DNA from: Saccharofermentans sp.
GTDB taxonomy: Bacteria; Bacillota; Clostridia; Saccharofermentanales; Saccharofermentanaceae
Direction of reading: 5' to 3'
DNA length: 64,000 bases
NCBI GenBank assembly: GCA_024685135.1
Contig: JAIKWA010000130.1
Span: forward strand, 1 to 64,000
The position numbers and the translations under genes were made by a program. The notes under the pieces are model-generated. The model was not told the origin of the DNA and ran no database searches. It was given only the letters and a program-made list of their open reading frames with translations. Positions within the stretch are counted from its first letter, which is position 1. Every line of letters begins with the position of its first letter. Of the stretch, positions 1 through 8,717 are shown one piece after another.

Positions 1-612
1 GCTCTCTCAGGCCCTACACATGCAGAAGAAGTAGCTTGCGATATGCCTACATGCATAGTATCCGCTTGCGAAGATCAGGACATCGCATGTGCGGTTGCCG
101 ATATCTTTGCAAATTCCTATATGCGCGTGTATACAAATACCGATGTTAAGGGTGTTGAGATCTGCGGAGCGCTTAAGAATGTAATCGCTCTTGCGGCAGG
201 TATCTCGGCAGGTCTCGGTTACGGCGATAACGCGAGAGCCGGTATCATGACCAGAGGTCTTGTAGAGATCAAGCACTTGGGGCTTAAGATGGGCTGCAGG
301 GAAGAGACCTTCTCAGGCCTTGCAGGCATGGGCGATCTTATCGTTACGGCAACGAGCGAGCACAGCAGAAATAACAGATGCGGCAAGCTCTTAGGCAAGG
401 GCGTTAAGCCTGACGAAGCGATCAAGCAGGTAGGGATGGTAGTTGAAGGCGTCAACGCCATTCCCGCAGCATTGGAGCTTGCAAGCCGTTACAATGTAGA
501 GGTACCTTTGGTAAGTGCGGTAGCTCAGATACTTGACGGTGCTGATGCAAAGGAAGTCGCACAGTCTCTTATGTCACGCGAGAAGAAATCTGAACTTTTA
601 GATCCGGAGTAA
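1..612 (+). CDS. gpsA: Glycerol-3-phosphate dehydrogenase [NAD(P)+], C-terminal part (5' truncated by window edge)
   Basis: Frame open from base 1 (ALSGPTHAEEVA...); GpsA motifs GVEICGALKNVIALAAGISAGLGYGDNARAGIMTRGL and GLAGMGDLIVTATSEHSRN. Confidence 0.95.
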   Translation, partial: ALSGPTHAEEVACDMPTCIVSACEDQDIACAVADIFANSYMRVYTNTDVKGVEICGALKNVIALAAGISAGLGYGDNARAGIMTRGLVEIKHLGLKMGCREETFSGLAGMGDLIVTATSEHSRNNRCGKLLGKGVKPDEAIKQVGMVVEGVNAIPAALELASRYNVEVPLVSAVAQILDGADAKEVAQSLMSREKKSELLDPE

Positions 613-618
613 TACTTA

Positions 619-1110
619 ATGAAGAATCTTTTGAATTACCTTATAGTCTTTCTTATTTCCATGGTGCCTATCGTAGAGCTCAGGGGAGCTGTGCCGATCG
701 GCGGATCCATGGGGCTCAATACATATATCTGTCTTGCAGTCTGCGTAGTCGGTAATATGGTACCAGTACCCTTTATCTACTTCTTTGCAAGGAAGTTCCT
801 CATGTGGGGCAAGGATCAGAAGTTTATAGGTAAGTTCTGCCAGTGGTGTATCGAGAAGGGTGAGAAGGGCGGAAGAAAGCTCACATCCAAAGCAGGCAGA
901 GGCGTATTCGTAGCTCTCCTCTTATTTGTAGGTATCCCGCTCCCCGGTACAGGTGCATGGACAGGTACTCTCGCAGCATCCTTCCTGGACTTCGGTTTTA
1001 AGAAGAGCGTAACGGCAGTACTACTGGGAGTATTACTCGCAGGCATAATAATGACCGTAATTACTGTATTGGTTTCAATGGGATATACGCAGTTGGGAGC
1101 TCTTTTGTAA
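619..1110 (+). CDS. Small multidrug export-like membrane protein (COG2426 type)
   Basis: 163 aa, hydrophobic; LRGAVPIGGSMGLN and GVFVALLLFVGIPLPGTGAWTGTLAAS are typical of this family. Confidence 0.8.
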   Translation: MKNLLNYLIVFLISMVPIVELRGAVPIGGSMGLNTYICLAVCVVGNMVPVPFIYFFARKFLMWGKDQKFIGKFCQWCIEKGEKGGRKLTSKAGRGVFVALLLFVGIPLPGTGAWTGTLAASFLDFGFKKSVTAVLLGVLLAGIIMTVITVLVSMGYTQLGALL

Positions 1111-1149
1111 TTCCTTTTGTTGAATAACCCCAACTATTCTATTATACAA

Positions 1150-1201
1150 TGCACAAATTCTTGTGCAAATCTGACAAAATGCACAATGAAATGATTTTCA
1201 T
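1150..1201. promoter_or_regulatory. Palindrome cluster upstream of the large ncRNA candidate
   Basis: TGCACAA(1150-1156)-ATTC-TTGTGCA(1161-1167), a third TGCACAA at 1180-1186, then ATGAAA-TGAT-TTTCAT (1186-1201). Confidence 0.45.
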
Positions 1202-1218
1202 TTGGCATTCTTGTCTTA

Positions 1219-1247
1219 TTGTATATTTCCAGGCAGGCAAGTATTAT
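1219..1247 (+). promoter_or_regulatory. Candidate promoter for ncRNA
   Basis: TTGTAT(1219-1224)-N17-TATTAT(1242-1247); predicted start ~1254 coincides with the 5' strand of the closing helix. Confidence 0.45.
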
Positions 1248-1253
1248 TAAGAT

Positions 1254-1858
1254 AGCTCCAGGGAATACGGAAGCAATAGCAACCGCAACCCGGGAAGACC
1301 GCCCTAAGCAATGGTCGAGGTGGCGCAGGGAAGAACCACAGTGTAGAAGCTGATGGCGAAGCCGAAGAAACGAAGCCGGAGAATATAATCGAAGGTGGCA
1401 ACGAAGCTTAAGATCAGAATGCCACGGGAAGACGAGCTGGCAGCTCACGGTGCTACGGCATACAAGCTGCAGGTTGTAACAATTAGTTGATTCGGTTATC
1501 GGATCGCGAGCCGGTGAGATGTCACCGCCGACAGAGATGAGCCGTAGCCGTAACTTGATTGTACACCGGTTCGTGCAAACCGAGTAGCCGATACCAAGCT
1601 ACCGAAGTTACTATCTGACTCGTGATGAGAAGAGAGTAACTACCTGAATCGAATAGCAGTAACGTTCGGCGAAGGGAGACATGAGTTGCACGGTGTGATT
1701 GATAGTTACAGCAAGTCAGTTAGTTGTAACGATATCACATAGAGCTCGGGTTAGGACGTAATACAAAGGGTCGATGACGGACGGAAGCAAAAATTGAATT
1801 TTGGTTCGCTGGAGCAAATTTAAGAATCCCGTTGATTCAGGTCAACGGGATTTTTTTT
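1254..1858 (+). ncRNA. Large structured noncoding RNA candidate (~600 nt)
   Basis: No credible ORF; GCTCCAG(1255-1261)/CTGGAGC(1809-1815) closes the ends; TTCGGT-TATCGG(1491-1502) pairs with CCGATA(1588-1593) and ACCGAA(1601-1606); GTTACT/AGTAAC(1607/1635); GTGTGAT/ATCACAT(1693/1734) enclosing GTTACA/TGTAAC(1705/1725); intrinsic terminator at the end. Confidence 0.75.
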
Positions 1859-1859
1859 T
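1824..1859 (+). terminator. Intrinsic terminator of ncRNA
   Basis: AATCCCGTTGA-TTCAGG-TCAACGGGATT followed by a T tract. Confidence 0.9.
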
Positions 1860-1894
1860 GTCTGTATTATTCTGATGTTTCTTTTGGGATCAGT

Positions 1895-2446
1895 TCACTT
1901 ATCTTTTTTGATCTGTGCGATGTAGGGGAGATTCCTTCCGATGTCATCCCTGTCCAAGCCGTAGCCGACCAGCCACTGATCGTTGATCTCAAAGCCTGTG
2001 TACTTGACCGGGATCGTCATGAGGATCCTGTCTGGGTTTACGAGAAGTGAGCAAAGCGTAACATCCTTAGGTCTCTTTGCTTCGAGGTTCTGGATTATGT
2101 ATGCGGTGGTAAGGCCTGTCCTTATGACGTCTTCAACCACGAGGACATGCTTGTCCGTTATATCTATGTCTATGTCCTTGATTATCTTGACTATGCCGGT
2201 AAGGGAAGTGGTATCGGGGATATTGGTAAAGCCGATCATGTCAACCTTGATGGGGAGGTCTATGGCTCTTGTAAGATCTGAAAGGAAATAAAGAGCTCCC
2301 TTGATAACTCCGATTACCACAAGGTCCTTTCCCTCGAAGTCTCGGGTGATCTGCTCGCCTAGTTCCTTTACCCTCTGATCTATCTGCTCCTTGCTGTATA
2401 TGACTTTGCTTGCACCCAGAGCCTGGGGTAAGTTTCCTTTGTCCAT
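1895..2446 (-). CDS. hpt: Hypoxanthine phosphoribosyltransferase
   Basis: VIGVIKGALYFLSDL, VLVVEDVIRTGLT, VKYTGFEINDQWLVGYGLD motifs. Confidence 0.93.
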   Translation of the reverse strand: MDKGNLPQALGASKVIYSKEQIDQRVKELGEQITRDFEGKDLVVIGVIKGALYFLSDLTRAIDLPIKVDMIGFTNIPDTTSLTGIVKIIKDIDIDITDKHVLVVEDVIRTGLTTAYIIQNLEAKRPKDVTLCSLLVNPDRILMTIPVKYTGFEINDQWLVGYGLDRDDIGRNLPYIAQIKKDK

Positions 2447-2455
2447 AACTCCTCC

Positions 2456-3412
2456 TTAAGCGTTATCCGGGGGCGGGAGATGTCCTAATCTTCCTATGAG
2501 CTCCTGGAAATCCTTCTTATATACTATGCGGATATTCGTGCCGGGATAAAGCTCTCTTACGAGCCTCATCTTCTTGTTTTTCTTGGTTACATACTTCTGA
2601 TCCATCGTAGTAAGCTCGAGATAGAGATTAAACCTCGGAAGATAGAAATCAGGTGAGATAGCCATAGTTACATTGCCTTCCGAATCCCATTTGACAGGGA
2701 AGGTCTTGGGCTCGTAAAGCCACTCTATGCCGTACATATCGAGTATTCCGGCAAATTCCTTCTCGGTCTCGTTCTTGAAGACCGCAGTCTTTGTCTGATG
2801 GTCGAAGGTCTTGCCCTGCGCACTCTCCTGAGTGAGATGGTCCTTTATGTCGTGCTTTCTTACGATCTCCATTATGCCGTCAACGCATTCGTCCACGCTT
2901 AAGCGGTCCGTGTTGAGGATAAGGTCGTACAGGGTAGGATCTGTTACATCCTTTGCGAAAAGGGTCTGAACGAACCTCTTGTGCTTGCGGTCGGATCTCG
3001 ATATTACTTCAGCGGCTTCCTCGGGGGAGATGCGGTATCTTCTGGAGATTACCCTCTCTCTTGAAGCAGCGGATGCCGTTACTCTTATATGGACCGCCTC
3101 AGGGTGCGAGCTGAGCATTACGCATCCGCCCATACCGAGCATTACAAGGCTCTGCTCGTCTGAATTGGCAGCAAGGGATCTGATGCGCTCTACTAAGATA
3201 TCCGCATATGTCCTGTTGCTTCCGGGAAGATTTGAAGTGAAGAACTTAGCGCTCTCGTTAAGTCTGTCTAAAGCTCCGGGAGTTATCTCTCCGAAGAAAT
3301 TCTCTAAGGCATACTGCCTCGATATGACAGTGGTCCCCAGGCGCTGGGCAAGACTTGAAGCGATCTCGTCGCCGAGGCTTCCGTTCTGCCTTGAGATGGT
3401 GATTATCGCCAT
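2456..3412 (-). CDS. Cytidylate kinase-like protein with C-terminal PD-(D/E)XK nuclease-like domain
   Basis: N-term MAIITISRQNGSLGDEIASSLAQRLG resembles Cytidylate_kin2; C-term SPDFYLPRFNLYLELTTMDQKY resembles the PDFYLP..YxExK nuclease core. Confidence 0.7.
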   Translation of the reverse strand: MAIITISRQNGSLGDEIASSLAQRLGTTVISRQYALENFFGEITPGALDRLNESAKFFTSNLPGSNRTYADILVERIRSLAANSDEQSLVMLGMGGCVMLSSHPEAVHIRVTASAASRERVISRRYRISPEEAAEVISRSDRKHKRFVQTLFAKDVTDPTLYDLILNTDRLSVDECVDGIMEIVRKHDIKDHLTQESAQGKTFDHQTKTAVFKNETEKEFAGILDMYGIEWLYEPKTFPVKWDSEGNVTMAISPDFYLPRFNLYLELTTMDQKYVTKKNKKMRLVRELYPGTNIRIVYKKDFQELIGRLGHLPPPDNA

Positions 3413-3542
3413 GCGCCTTGCCCTCCTTAAGCATATAATCTAATTATATCGCAAAGTAAGCCAAAACAACTCTTTAATATGAATGTTGAGATTTTGTCTT
3501 GCCAAGAACAATTGCTATAATGTGAAACTGTAAAGAAAAATA

Positions 3543-4547
3543 TTGAAAAAGGATTTCATTTCCATGCGCAAGAGCAAACAGACACAACGTGAAGAGAGAA
3601 TAAAGAAGAATACGATGTTCGTTATAAGCGCAGTGCTGGTCGTAGCTCTTTTGTCCTTAGGTGTTACCGCGCTTGTTAAGGAAGGCGCTCTTAATTCACT
3701 TATTCCGGGTGAGAGTTCTGCAATATCTGAATCCTCTGGTTCTTCAATTGAAAACTCTGAAACTACAACGCAGACAACAGCTCTTGCACCCAGCTTAGGA
3801 CCTTCTGCAACGCCTCTTCCGACTGCTACCGCAACGCCTTCGCCGACTCCTACACCCGAGCCAACGTTCATTACAAGCCTTGCTGATTACAGCGCAGGAG
3901 ACGTAATAGGGGATGAATATATAGATGAAGACAACCTCTGGCAGTATTTCGTTTCATATGAAATAGAAGAGGGAGGAGCTGTCTACAGCAGGATATATGG
4001 ACAGTCCTATGTCGATAACAGCAATATAAAACTTTCAGATCTGAGATATCTGAAACTCTTGCATGTCAATTTCAACGGCGAGTACCAGGTAGGCGAGCTG
4101 ATCGTAAATAAGGCCGTTGCAGACGATGTGCTTGAGATATTCGAACAGCTTTGCGCTGACGGGTATCAGATCGAGAAGATGCACCTTATAGACGATTACT
4201 GGACCGGCGATGCTTCGGGCTCTGACTGGAACTCGATAGACCATAACAATACTTCGGCCTTTTGCTACCGCGCGGCAACAGGAGGCGGCAATCTCTCCAA
4301 GCACGCTTTGGGCCTTGCTATAGATATCAATCCCCAGCAAAATCCCTATGTCACTTACAGGAGCGACGGAAGTCCCAAATTTTCACATGAGAATGCAGCG
4401 GATTATGTGTCCGGCAGAAGCTCTGACATGCCGCATGTGATAACTACCTCGGATGAAGCCTACAGGCTGTTTACGTCGTATGGCTGGACATGGGGAGGGA
4501 GCTGGTCCTCACCTAAGGATTACCAGCATTTCCAGATAAGCGTCTGA
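3543..4547 (+). CDS. Membrane-anchored M15-family D-Ala-D-Ala carboxypeptidase-like protein
   Basis: N-terminal TM segment, S/T/P-rich linker, then GGGNLSKHALGLAIDINPQQNPYV ... SPKDYQHFQI (M15 metal-site motifs). Confidence 0.85.
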   Translation: MKKDFISMRKSKQTQREERIKKNTMFVISAVLVVALLSLGVTALVKEGALNSLIPGESSAISESSGSSIENSETTTQTTALAPSLGPSATPLPTATATPSPTPTPEPTFITSLADYSAGDVIGDEYIDEDNLWQYFVSYEIEEGGAVYSRIYGQSYVDNSNIKLSDLRYLKLLHVNFNGEYQVGELIVNKAVADDVLEIFEQLCADGYQIEKMHLIDDYWTGDASGSDWNSIDHNNTSAFCYRAATGGGNLSKHALGLAIDINPQQNPYVTYRSDGSPKFSHENAADYVSGRSSDMPHVITTSDEAYRLFTSYGWTWGGSWSSPKDYQHFQISV

Positions 4548-4566
4548 CCTTCAAATGAAAAACAAG

Positions 4567-4595
4567 TTGACACCTAAATTTTCACTTGATAAAAT
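4567..4595 (+). promoter_or_regulatory. Promoter for DeoR-family gene
   Basis: TTGACA(4567-4572)-N17-TAAAAT(4590-4595), 6 nt before the ATG. Confidence 0.7.
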
Positions 4596-4601
4596 CCGAG
4601 C

Positions 4602-5381
4602 ATGAATAATCCCGACAGACGTAAACAGATACTCGATATATTGGATGAAGAGAAGGACATCAAGACTGTCGATCTCTCTGAGCGCCTGGGCGTTACCGGC
4701 GCTACCATAAGGACCGATATCAGAGCGTTAGAGCACGAGGGCGCCATCGTAAGATACCATGGCGGTATCAAGCTTCCCGCTAAGAGCAAGAGACCTAATG
4801 CAGGCGAGAACTATATGGTCCGTTCGGTAACACATGTAGATCTCAAGACCGCGATAGGCAGGAAGGCTGCAGAGCTCGTAAGGAACGGCAGCACGATCTT
4901 CATGGATGCAAGCTCTACGACTTACCACATGATTCCCTTCCTCAAGAATGCAAAGGACGTAACCGTCGTGACCAACGGTATCCATACCGCGATGGAGCTT
5001 CAGAGATATAACTGCTTCAAGACGATAATTATAATCGGAGGAATGCTCCGCCCGCATTCGGGTGCGATAGAAGGCATATCCTGTAAGGAGATGATAGGAA
5101 GGCTCTCTGCCGATATCTACTTTGTATCAGGCAACGGCTTTTCGGTGGAATCGGGACTTACGGGCAACAACTTCTATGAGCTCGAGCTCAAGAGGATATG
5201 TGCCGAGCGTGCCCGCATGATAGTCGCTCTCGTCGACTCTACAAAGGTTGGTCTTGACTCTGTATCCAACTTTATCGAGACCGATGACATCAATTGTCTG
5301 GTAACCGATTCGGGCGCCGATACGGAAGTGCTCGAAGGCTGCAGGAAGAAGGGCCTCAAAGTAATTGTCGCCGATGTCTGA
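4602..5381 (+). CDS. DeoR/GlpR-family transcriptional regulator
   Basis: N-term HTH RRKQILDILDEEKDIKTVDLSERLGVTGATIRTDIRALEHEGAIVRYHGG; DeoR sensor domain. Confidence 0.93.
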   Translation: MNNPDRRKQILDILDEEKDIKTVDLSERLGVTGATIRTDIRALEHEGAIVRYHGGIKLPAKSKRPNAGENYMVRSVTHVDLKTAIGRKAAELVRNGSTIFMDASSTTYHMIPFLKNAKDVTVVTNGIHTAMELQRYNCFKTIIIIGGMLRPHSGAIEGISCKEMIGRLSADIYFVSGNGFSVESGLTGNNFYELELKRICAERARMIVALVDSTKVGLDSVSNFIETDDINCLVTDSGADTEVLEGCRKKGLKVIVADV

Positions 5382-5440
5382 AAAGATATCCTTTTTATTG
5401 TATAATATAATTTGCTAATAATAGGGTGGCGAGGTCAAAT

Positions 5441-7705
5441 ATGCAGAACAATTCTATTAGATTACCGGGCTGGCTTACCAGTAAAGCTGTCTTCCAGCAG
5501 AATGTTCCTCTTGTAATAAGGGGTAAGGCAGCACCTTCGGCTACTATCACTTTTGAGGTAACCAAAGACCCGACTGACGGAAGGAAGGTCTCCAAGCTCG
5601 ATACCGATTACGGTAACATCTTAAGCCTTGAGACGACTACCACTTCCAAAGGCGATTTCTCGTTCAATATGCCTGCATACAAGGCTTCAGGCGACGCATA
5701 TACATTCACGTTCAAGTGCCTTACAGACCAGCTCATCTTAAACGATATAAGATGCGGAGACGTATGGGTATTCTTAGGCTCCGATTTCCTCTCCGTTCCC
5801 ATGAAGGATGCAAGCGCAGGCAAGGCTCCTCTCAAGAGAAAGGTAATGAATTTCCTGAGGTTCTTCGCGCCCGCAAGAAGCGGACTCGAGGAAGGCGAGA
5901 CAGTATATCCCGAGCAGCCCAAGGAAGGTTTTAGCAGCGCTTCCTGGATCAAGGTAACGGATACTAATGAACTTTCCATGGTATCTTCTACCGCATTCTC
6001 ATTTGCATATTCACTCAGTGATCAGATCTCATATCCCGTAGGTGTCGTCGACCTCTCATACGACGATTCCACCATCTTAAACTGGATCTCTCCCGAAGCG
6101 ATGGATGAGGTTCCCGCGCTCAAGGATATGCTCGCGGATAACGGACTCTATCTTACGCCGGAAGGCTATAAGGAGCTTCTTGCGATAGACAGAAGAAGAC
6201 AGCAGGCAGATAAGCTCGAAGAAGAGATCAAGCATTCAGGTGAGAGCGGAGATATCGATATCTCCAAGGCTGACGAGCTCAAGCGTCTCAAGGGTGAAGA
6301 CCCTGACGACATAAAGCCGCTCGAGATCGATTTCCCTATATCCGATGACAGCAGTCTCAATTCCTCCAAGGGCCACAAGGAGAACATCTCTTTCAGCAGC
6401 GCCCAGAAGTTAGACTTCGATCTTCTTACCGAGAAGTCGGAGAAGGTCACTAAGGAGCGGGATATCGAGAGCGACAACAAGAATTACATCAGCCCCAAGT
6501 TCCGTATGTCCACTTTGTATCGTACAAAGATCTATCCTCTCAAGGACCTTCCCGTAAGAGGTTTCTGCTTCTCTCCCAACAAGGGCGAGCTCAAGTTTGA
6601 CAGATACGATCTTCTTCTCATGGGACTTCTTACGACCCTCGCATCGACCTTCGAGCCCAAGCAGGTATTTGACGACGATTCGATGCCTTCTATCCTGTTT
6701 GCCGCTATGCATCCGGGCGATGTCGATTTTGAGAACCCCTATGGCGTATTGGAATTCAACGAGAATATAGTCGCATTTACGAAGATGCTCCAGATGCCTT
6801 CGGGAATTGTATCCCTGCACGATCTTCTCCTGCCGGACAAGACGATATCCTTCGTCTTGGGCTCAAGACTTGCAACGATCGCTCTGGGCATCCATTTCTC
6901 GCCCAAGATGAGTAAGTCCTCACCTGAGCCTAACGACATTGAGATCGCAGGCAACAAGAGGATAATAAGATTCTCCAACCTCGGAAGCGGACTTAAGGTC
7001 TCAGATGCTTCATCCGAGATCCCGGGCTTTGCCATTGCAGGCGAAGACCGCATATTCTATCCCGCTCACGCCAAGAGCCTTTACGGTATGTGCGTAATGG
7101 TCTGGAGAGACGATATCGAAGAGCCGGTAAGCATCACTTACGGTTTTACGCCTTTCCCGCACGACGCGACGCTCAAGAACGGCGAAGGCCTTCCCATCCT
7201 GCCTTTCAGATTCGACAGGGAAGCAGGCTATTTTGCTCCTGACTTAAGCTTCACGCATTGTGACTCATTGGACTTTGTAGGTAAGAAGACTCCCGAAGAT
7301 GACTTCGAAGTGCTCAAGATCTACAGGACATTCAAGGGCAACGGCGTTATCTCGGTAGACAACATGCATAAGCTCACGGGCTCTGCATCCTTAAGGATCA
7401 GATACGAGACAGACAAGTCCTTGTACGGCTTCGAGCCCTGCCTCGAGTATGCATCTCTTTTCGCGCCCATTGAGATCTACGGAAGAAACAGCATAACCCT
7501 TACCGTATTCAACCCCGAGCAGAAGAAAAAGAAGCTCATCGTTGAAGGCTTCGGTCAGGCTGAGATAAGGCAGCAGCTCACATGGCAGACGCTTACCTTG
7601 GATTACGAGGAAGACGGCCCTATCAAGATAGATACACTCAAGATCTACATAGAAGACTCCGACAGGGCAGGAGAAATCTATATAGACAGCATTAATTTCG
7701 TCTGA
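5441..7705 (+). CDS. Sialate O-acetylesterase-related protein, apparently degenerate; possible C-terminal carbohydrate-binding domain
   Basis: LPGWLTSKAVFQQNVPLVIRGKAAPSATITFEV resembles the family N-terminus; GDVWVFLGSDFLSVPM aligns with GDVWLCSGQSNM(E)MP; ATG 5441 chosen over GTG 5426 because of GAGGT upstream. Confidence 0.55.
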   Translation: MQNNSIRLPGWLTSKAVFQQNVPLVIRGKAAPSATITFEVTKDPTDGRKVSKLDTDYGNILSLETTTTSKGDFSFNMPAYKASGDAYTFTFKCLTDQLILNDIRCGDVWVFLGSDFLSVPMKDASAGKAPLKRKVMNFLRFFAPARSGLEEGETVYPEQPKEGFSSASWIKVTDTNELSMVSSTAFSFAYSLSDQISYPVGVVDLSYDDSTILNWISPEAMDEVPALKDMLADNGLYLTPEGYKELLAIDRRRQQADKLEEEIKHSGESGDIDISKADELKRLKGEDPDDIKPLEIDFPISDDSSLNSSKGHKENISFSSAQKLDFDLLTEKSEKVTKERDIESDNKNYISPKFRMSTLYRTKIYPLKDLPVRGFCFSPNKGELKFDRYDLLLMGLLTTLASTFEPKQVFDDDSMPSILFAAMHPGDVDFENPYGVLEFNENIVAFTKMLQMPSGIVSLHDLLLPDKTISFVLGSRLATIALGIHFSPKMSKSSPEPNDIEIAGNKRIIRFSNLGSGLKVSDASSEIPGFAIAGEDRIFYPAHAKSLYGMCVMVWRDDIEEPVSITYGFTPFPHDATLKNGEGLPILPFRFDREAGYFAPDLSFTHCDSLDFVGKKTPEDDFEVLKIYRTFKGNGVISVDNMHKLTGSASLRIRYETDKSLYGFEPCLEYASLFAPIEIYGRNSITLTVFNPEQKKKKLIVEGFGQAEIRQQLTWQTLTLDYEEDGPIKIDTLKIYIEDSDRAGEIYIDSINFV

Positions 7706-7715
7706 CGGAGGGATT

Positions 7716-8711
7716 ATGTTCAGCAAGCTGCTTCCCGAGATAGAACAAGACATCATATCCGCATCAGGTATCATCCCTGTCGTATATGAAGGCATTGAGC
7801 ATACATACGATACTTCGGCTTCTCTGCCGGAGACGAGCTACCATAATTCCCACGAGCTCCTGTACTTAAGAGATGGCAAGGTAGAGCTCACCATCAACGG
7901 TGAAGTCATGACTCTCGAAAAGGGTAAGGTCGTCATAATAAGACCCCTTGTAAAGCACAAGCTCGTCATCAAGTCACGCAAGGCAGATATATTCAATCTC
8001 TACTTCGGTTTTGTCCACGACGACCGCGAGCTCAAGAGCATGAAGAAGGATCCCGCATCTTCGCTCCAGTCTAATGTCGCAGGTCCCACGATGCAGATCC
8101 CAGGACTCCTGGCGCAGATCTCGCTTGAGAACTTCCTGCAGTTTGCAGACCTGGGCGTAACCGAGGACAGCGAGATGGCAAGGCAGCCTTTCTTTGTCGT
8201 TACAGGAACCGAGAAGAAGGAGATATGCTATTTTGCCGAGACCATAGTCGCCGAGATGGCAGGAATGGGCGCAGCAAAGGAATTTCTGATCCACACTCTT
8301 ACGATGTCTCTTATGATCTATCTTGCAAGAGCGATGCACAAAGAGTGGGAGGAATCCTTAAGAGTTAAGAACGGCAAGGCCAAAGAGCTCGTTCAGATCG
8401 CAAGGGATTATATGGACGAGAACTTCGAGAGCGGCATCACGGTTACTGATGCATCCTCTTATGTGTTCTTAAGCCAGGGATATTTTACGAGAGCATTTAA
8501 GGATGAGATGGGTATAAGCCCCATGAACTACCTTATGCAGAAGAGGATAGACAAGGCTTGCGAGCTGCTTGCAGATAACCAGATCAAGGTATCGAGCATC
8601 GCAGTGCAGTCAGGCTTCTCGTCACCTCAGAGATTTAATGTCGCATTCAGAAAACTAAAGGGCATGACACCCCTTGAATACAGGAAGAATCTGGAGAAGC
8701 AGGAAGGATAA
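7716..8711 (+). CDS. AraC-family transcriptional regulator
   Basis: Cupin-like N-term (ELLYLRDGKVELTINGEVMTLEKG) plus C-term AraC HTH (SSYVFLSQGYFTRAFKDEMGISPMNYLMQKRIDKA). Confidence 0.93.
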   Translation: MFSKLLPEIEQDIISASGIIPVVYEGIEHTYDTSASLPETSYHNSHELLYLRDGKVELTINGEVMTLEKGKVVIIRPLVKHKLVIKSRKADIFNLYFGFVHDDRELKSMKKDPASSLQSNVAGPTMQIPGLLAQISLENFLQFADLGVTEDSEMARQPFFVVTGTEKKEICYFAETIVAEMAGMGAAKEFLIHTLTMSLMIYLARAMHKEWEESLRVKNGKAKELVQIARDYMDENFESGITVTDASSYVFLSQGYFTRAFKDEMGISPMNYLMQKRIDKACELLADNQIKVSSIAVQSGFSSPQRFNVAFRKLKGMTPLEYRKNLEKQEG

Positions 8712-8717
8712 GTATTA

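Noticed and set aside
1134-1448. Minus-strand ORFs (1134-1448 and 1216-1401) in the large intergenic region
   Set aside because: Cys/His/Leu-rich translations with no family resemblance, lying antisense to the structured RNA; no RBS or operon context.
1254-1858. RNase P RNA, tmRNA, 6S, SRP RNA or group II intron as the identity of the large RNA
   Set aside because: No GAGGAAAGTCC/ACAGAA-type RNase P landmarks, no tRNA-like TTCGA...ACCA ends, no recognisable intron domain V, and far longer than 6S or bacterial SRP RNA.
1832-2050. Plus-strand ORF 1832-2050
   Set aside because: Antisense to hpt and starts inside the ncRNA terminator.
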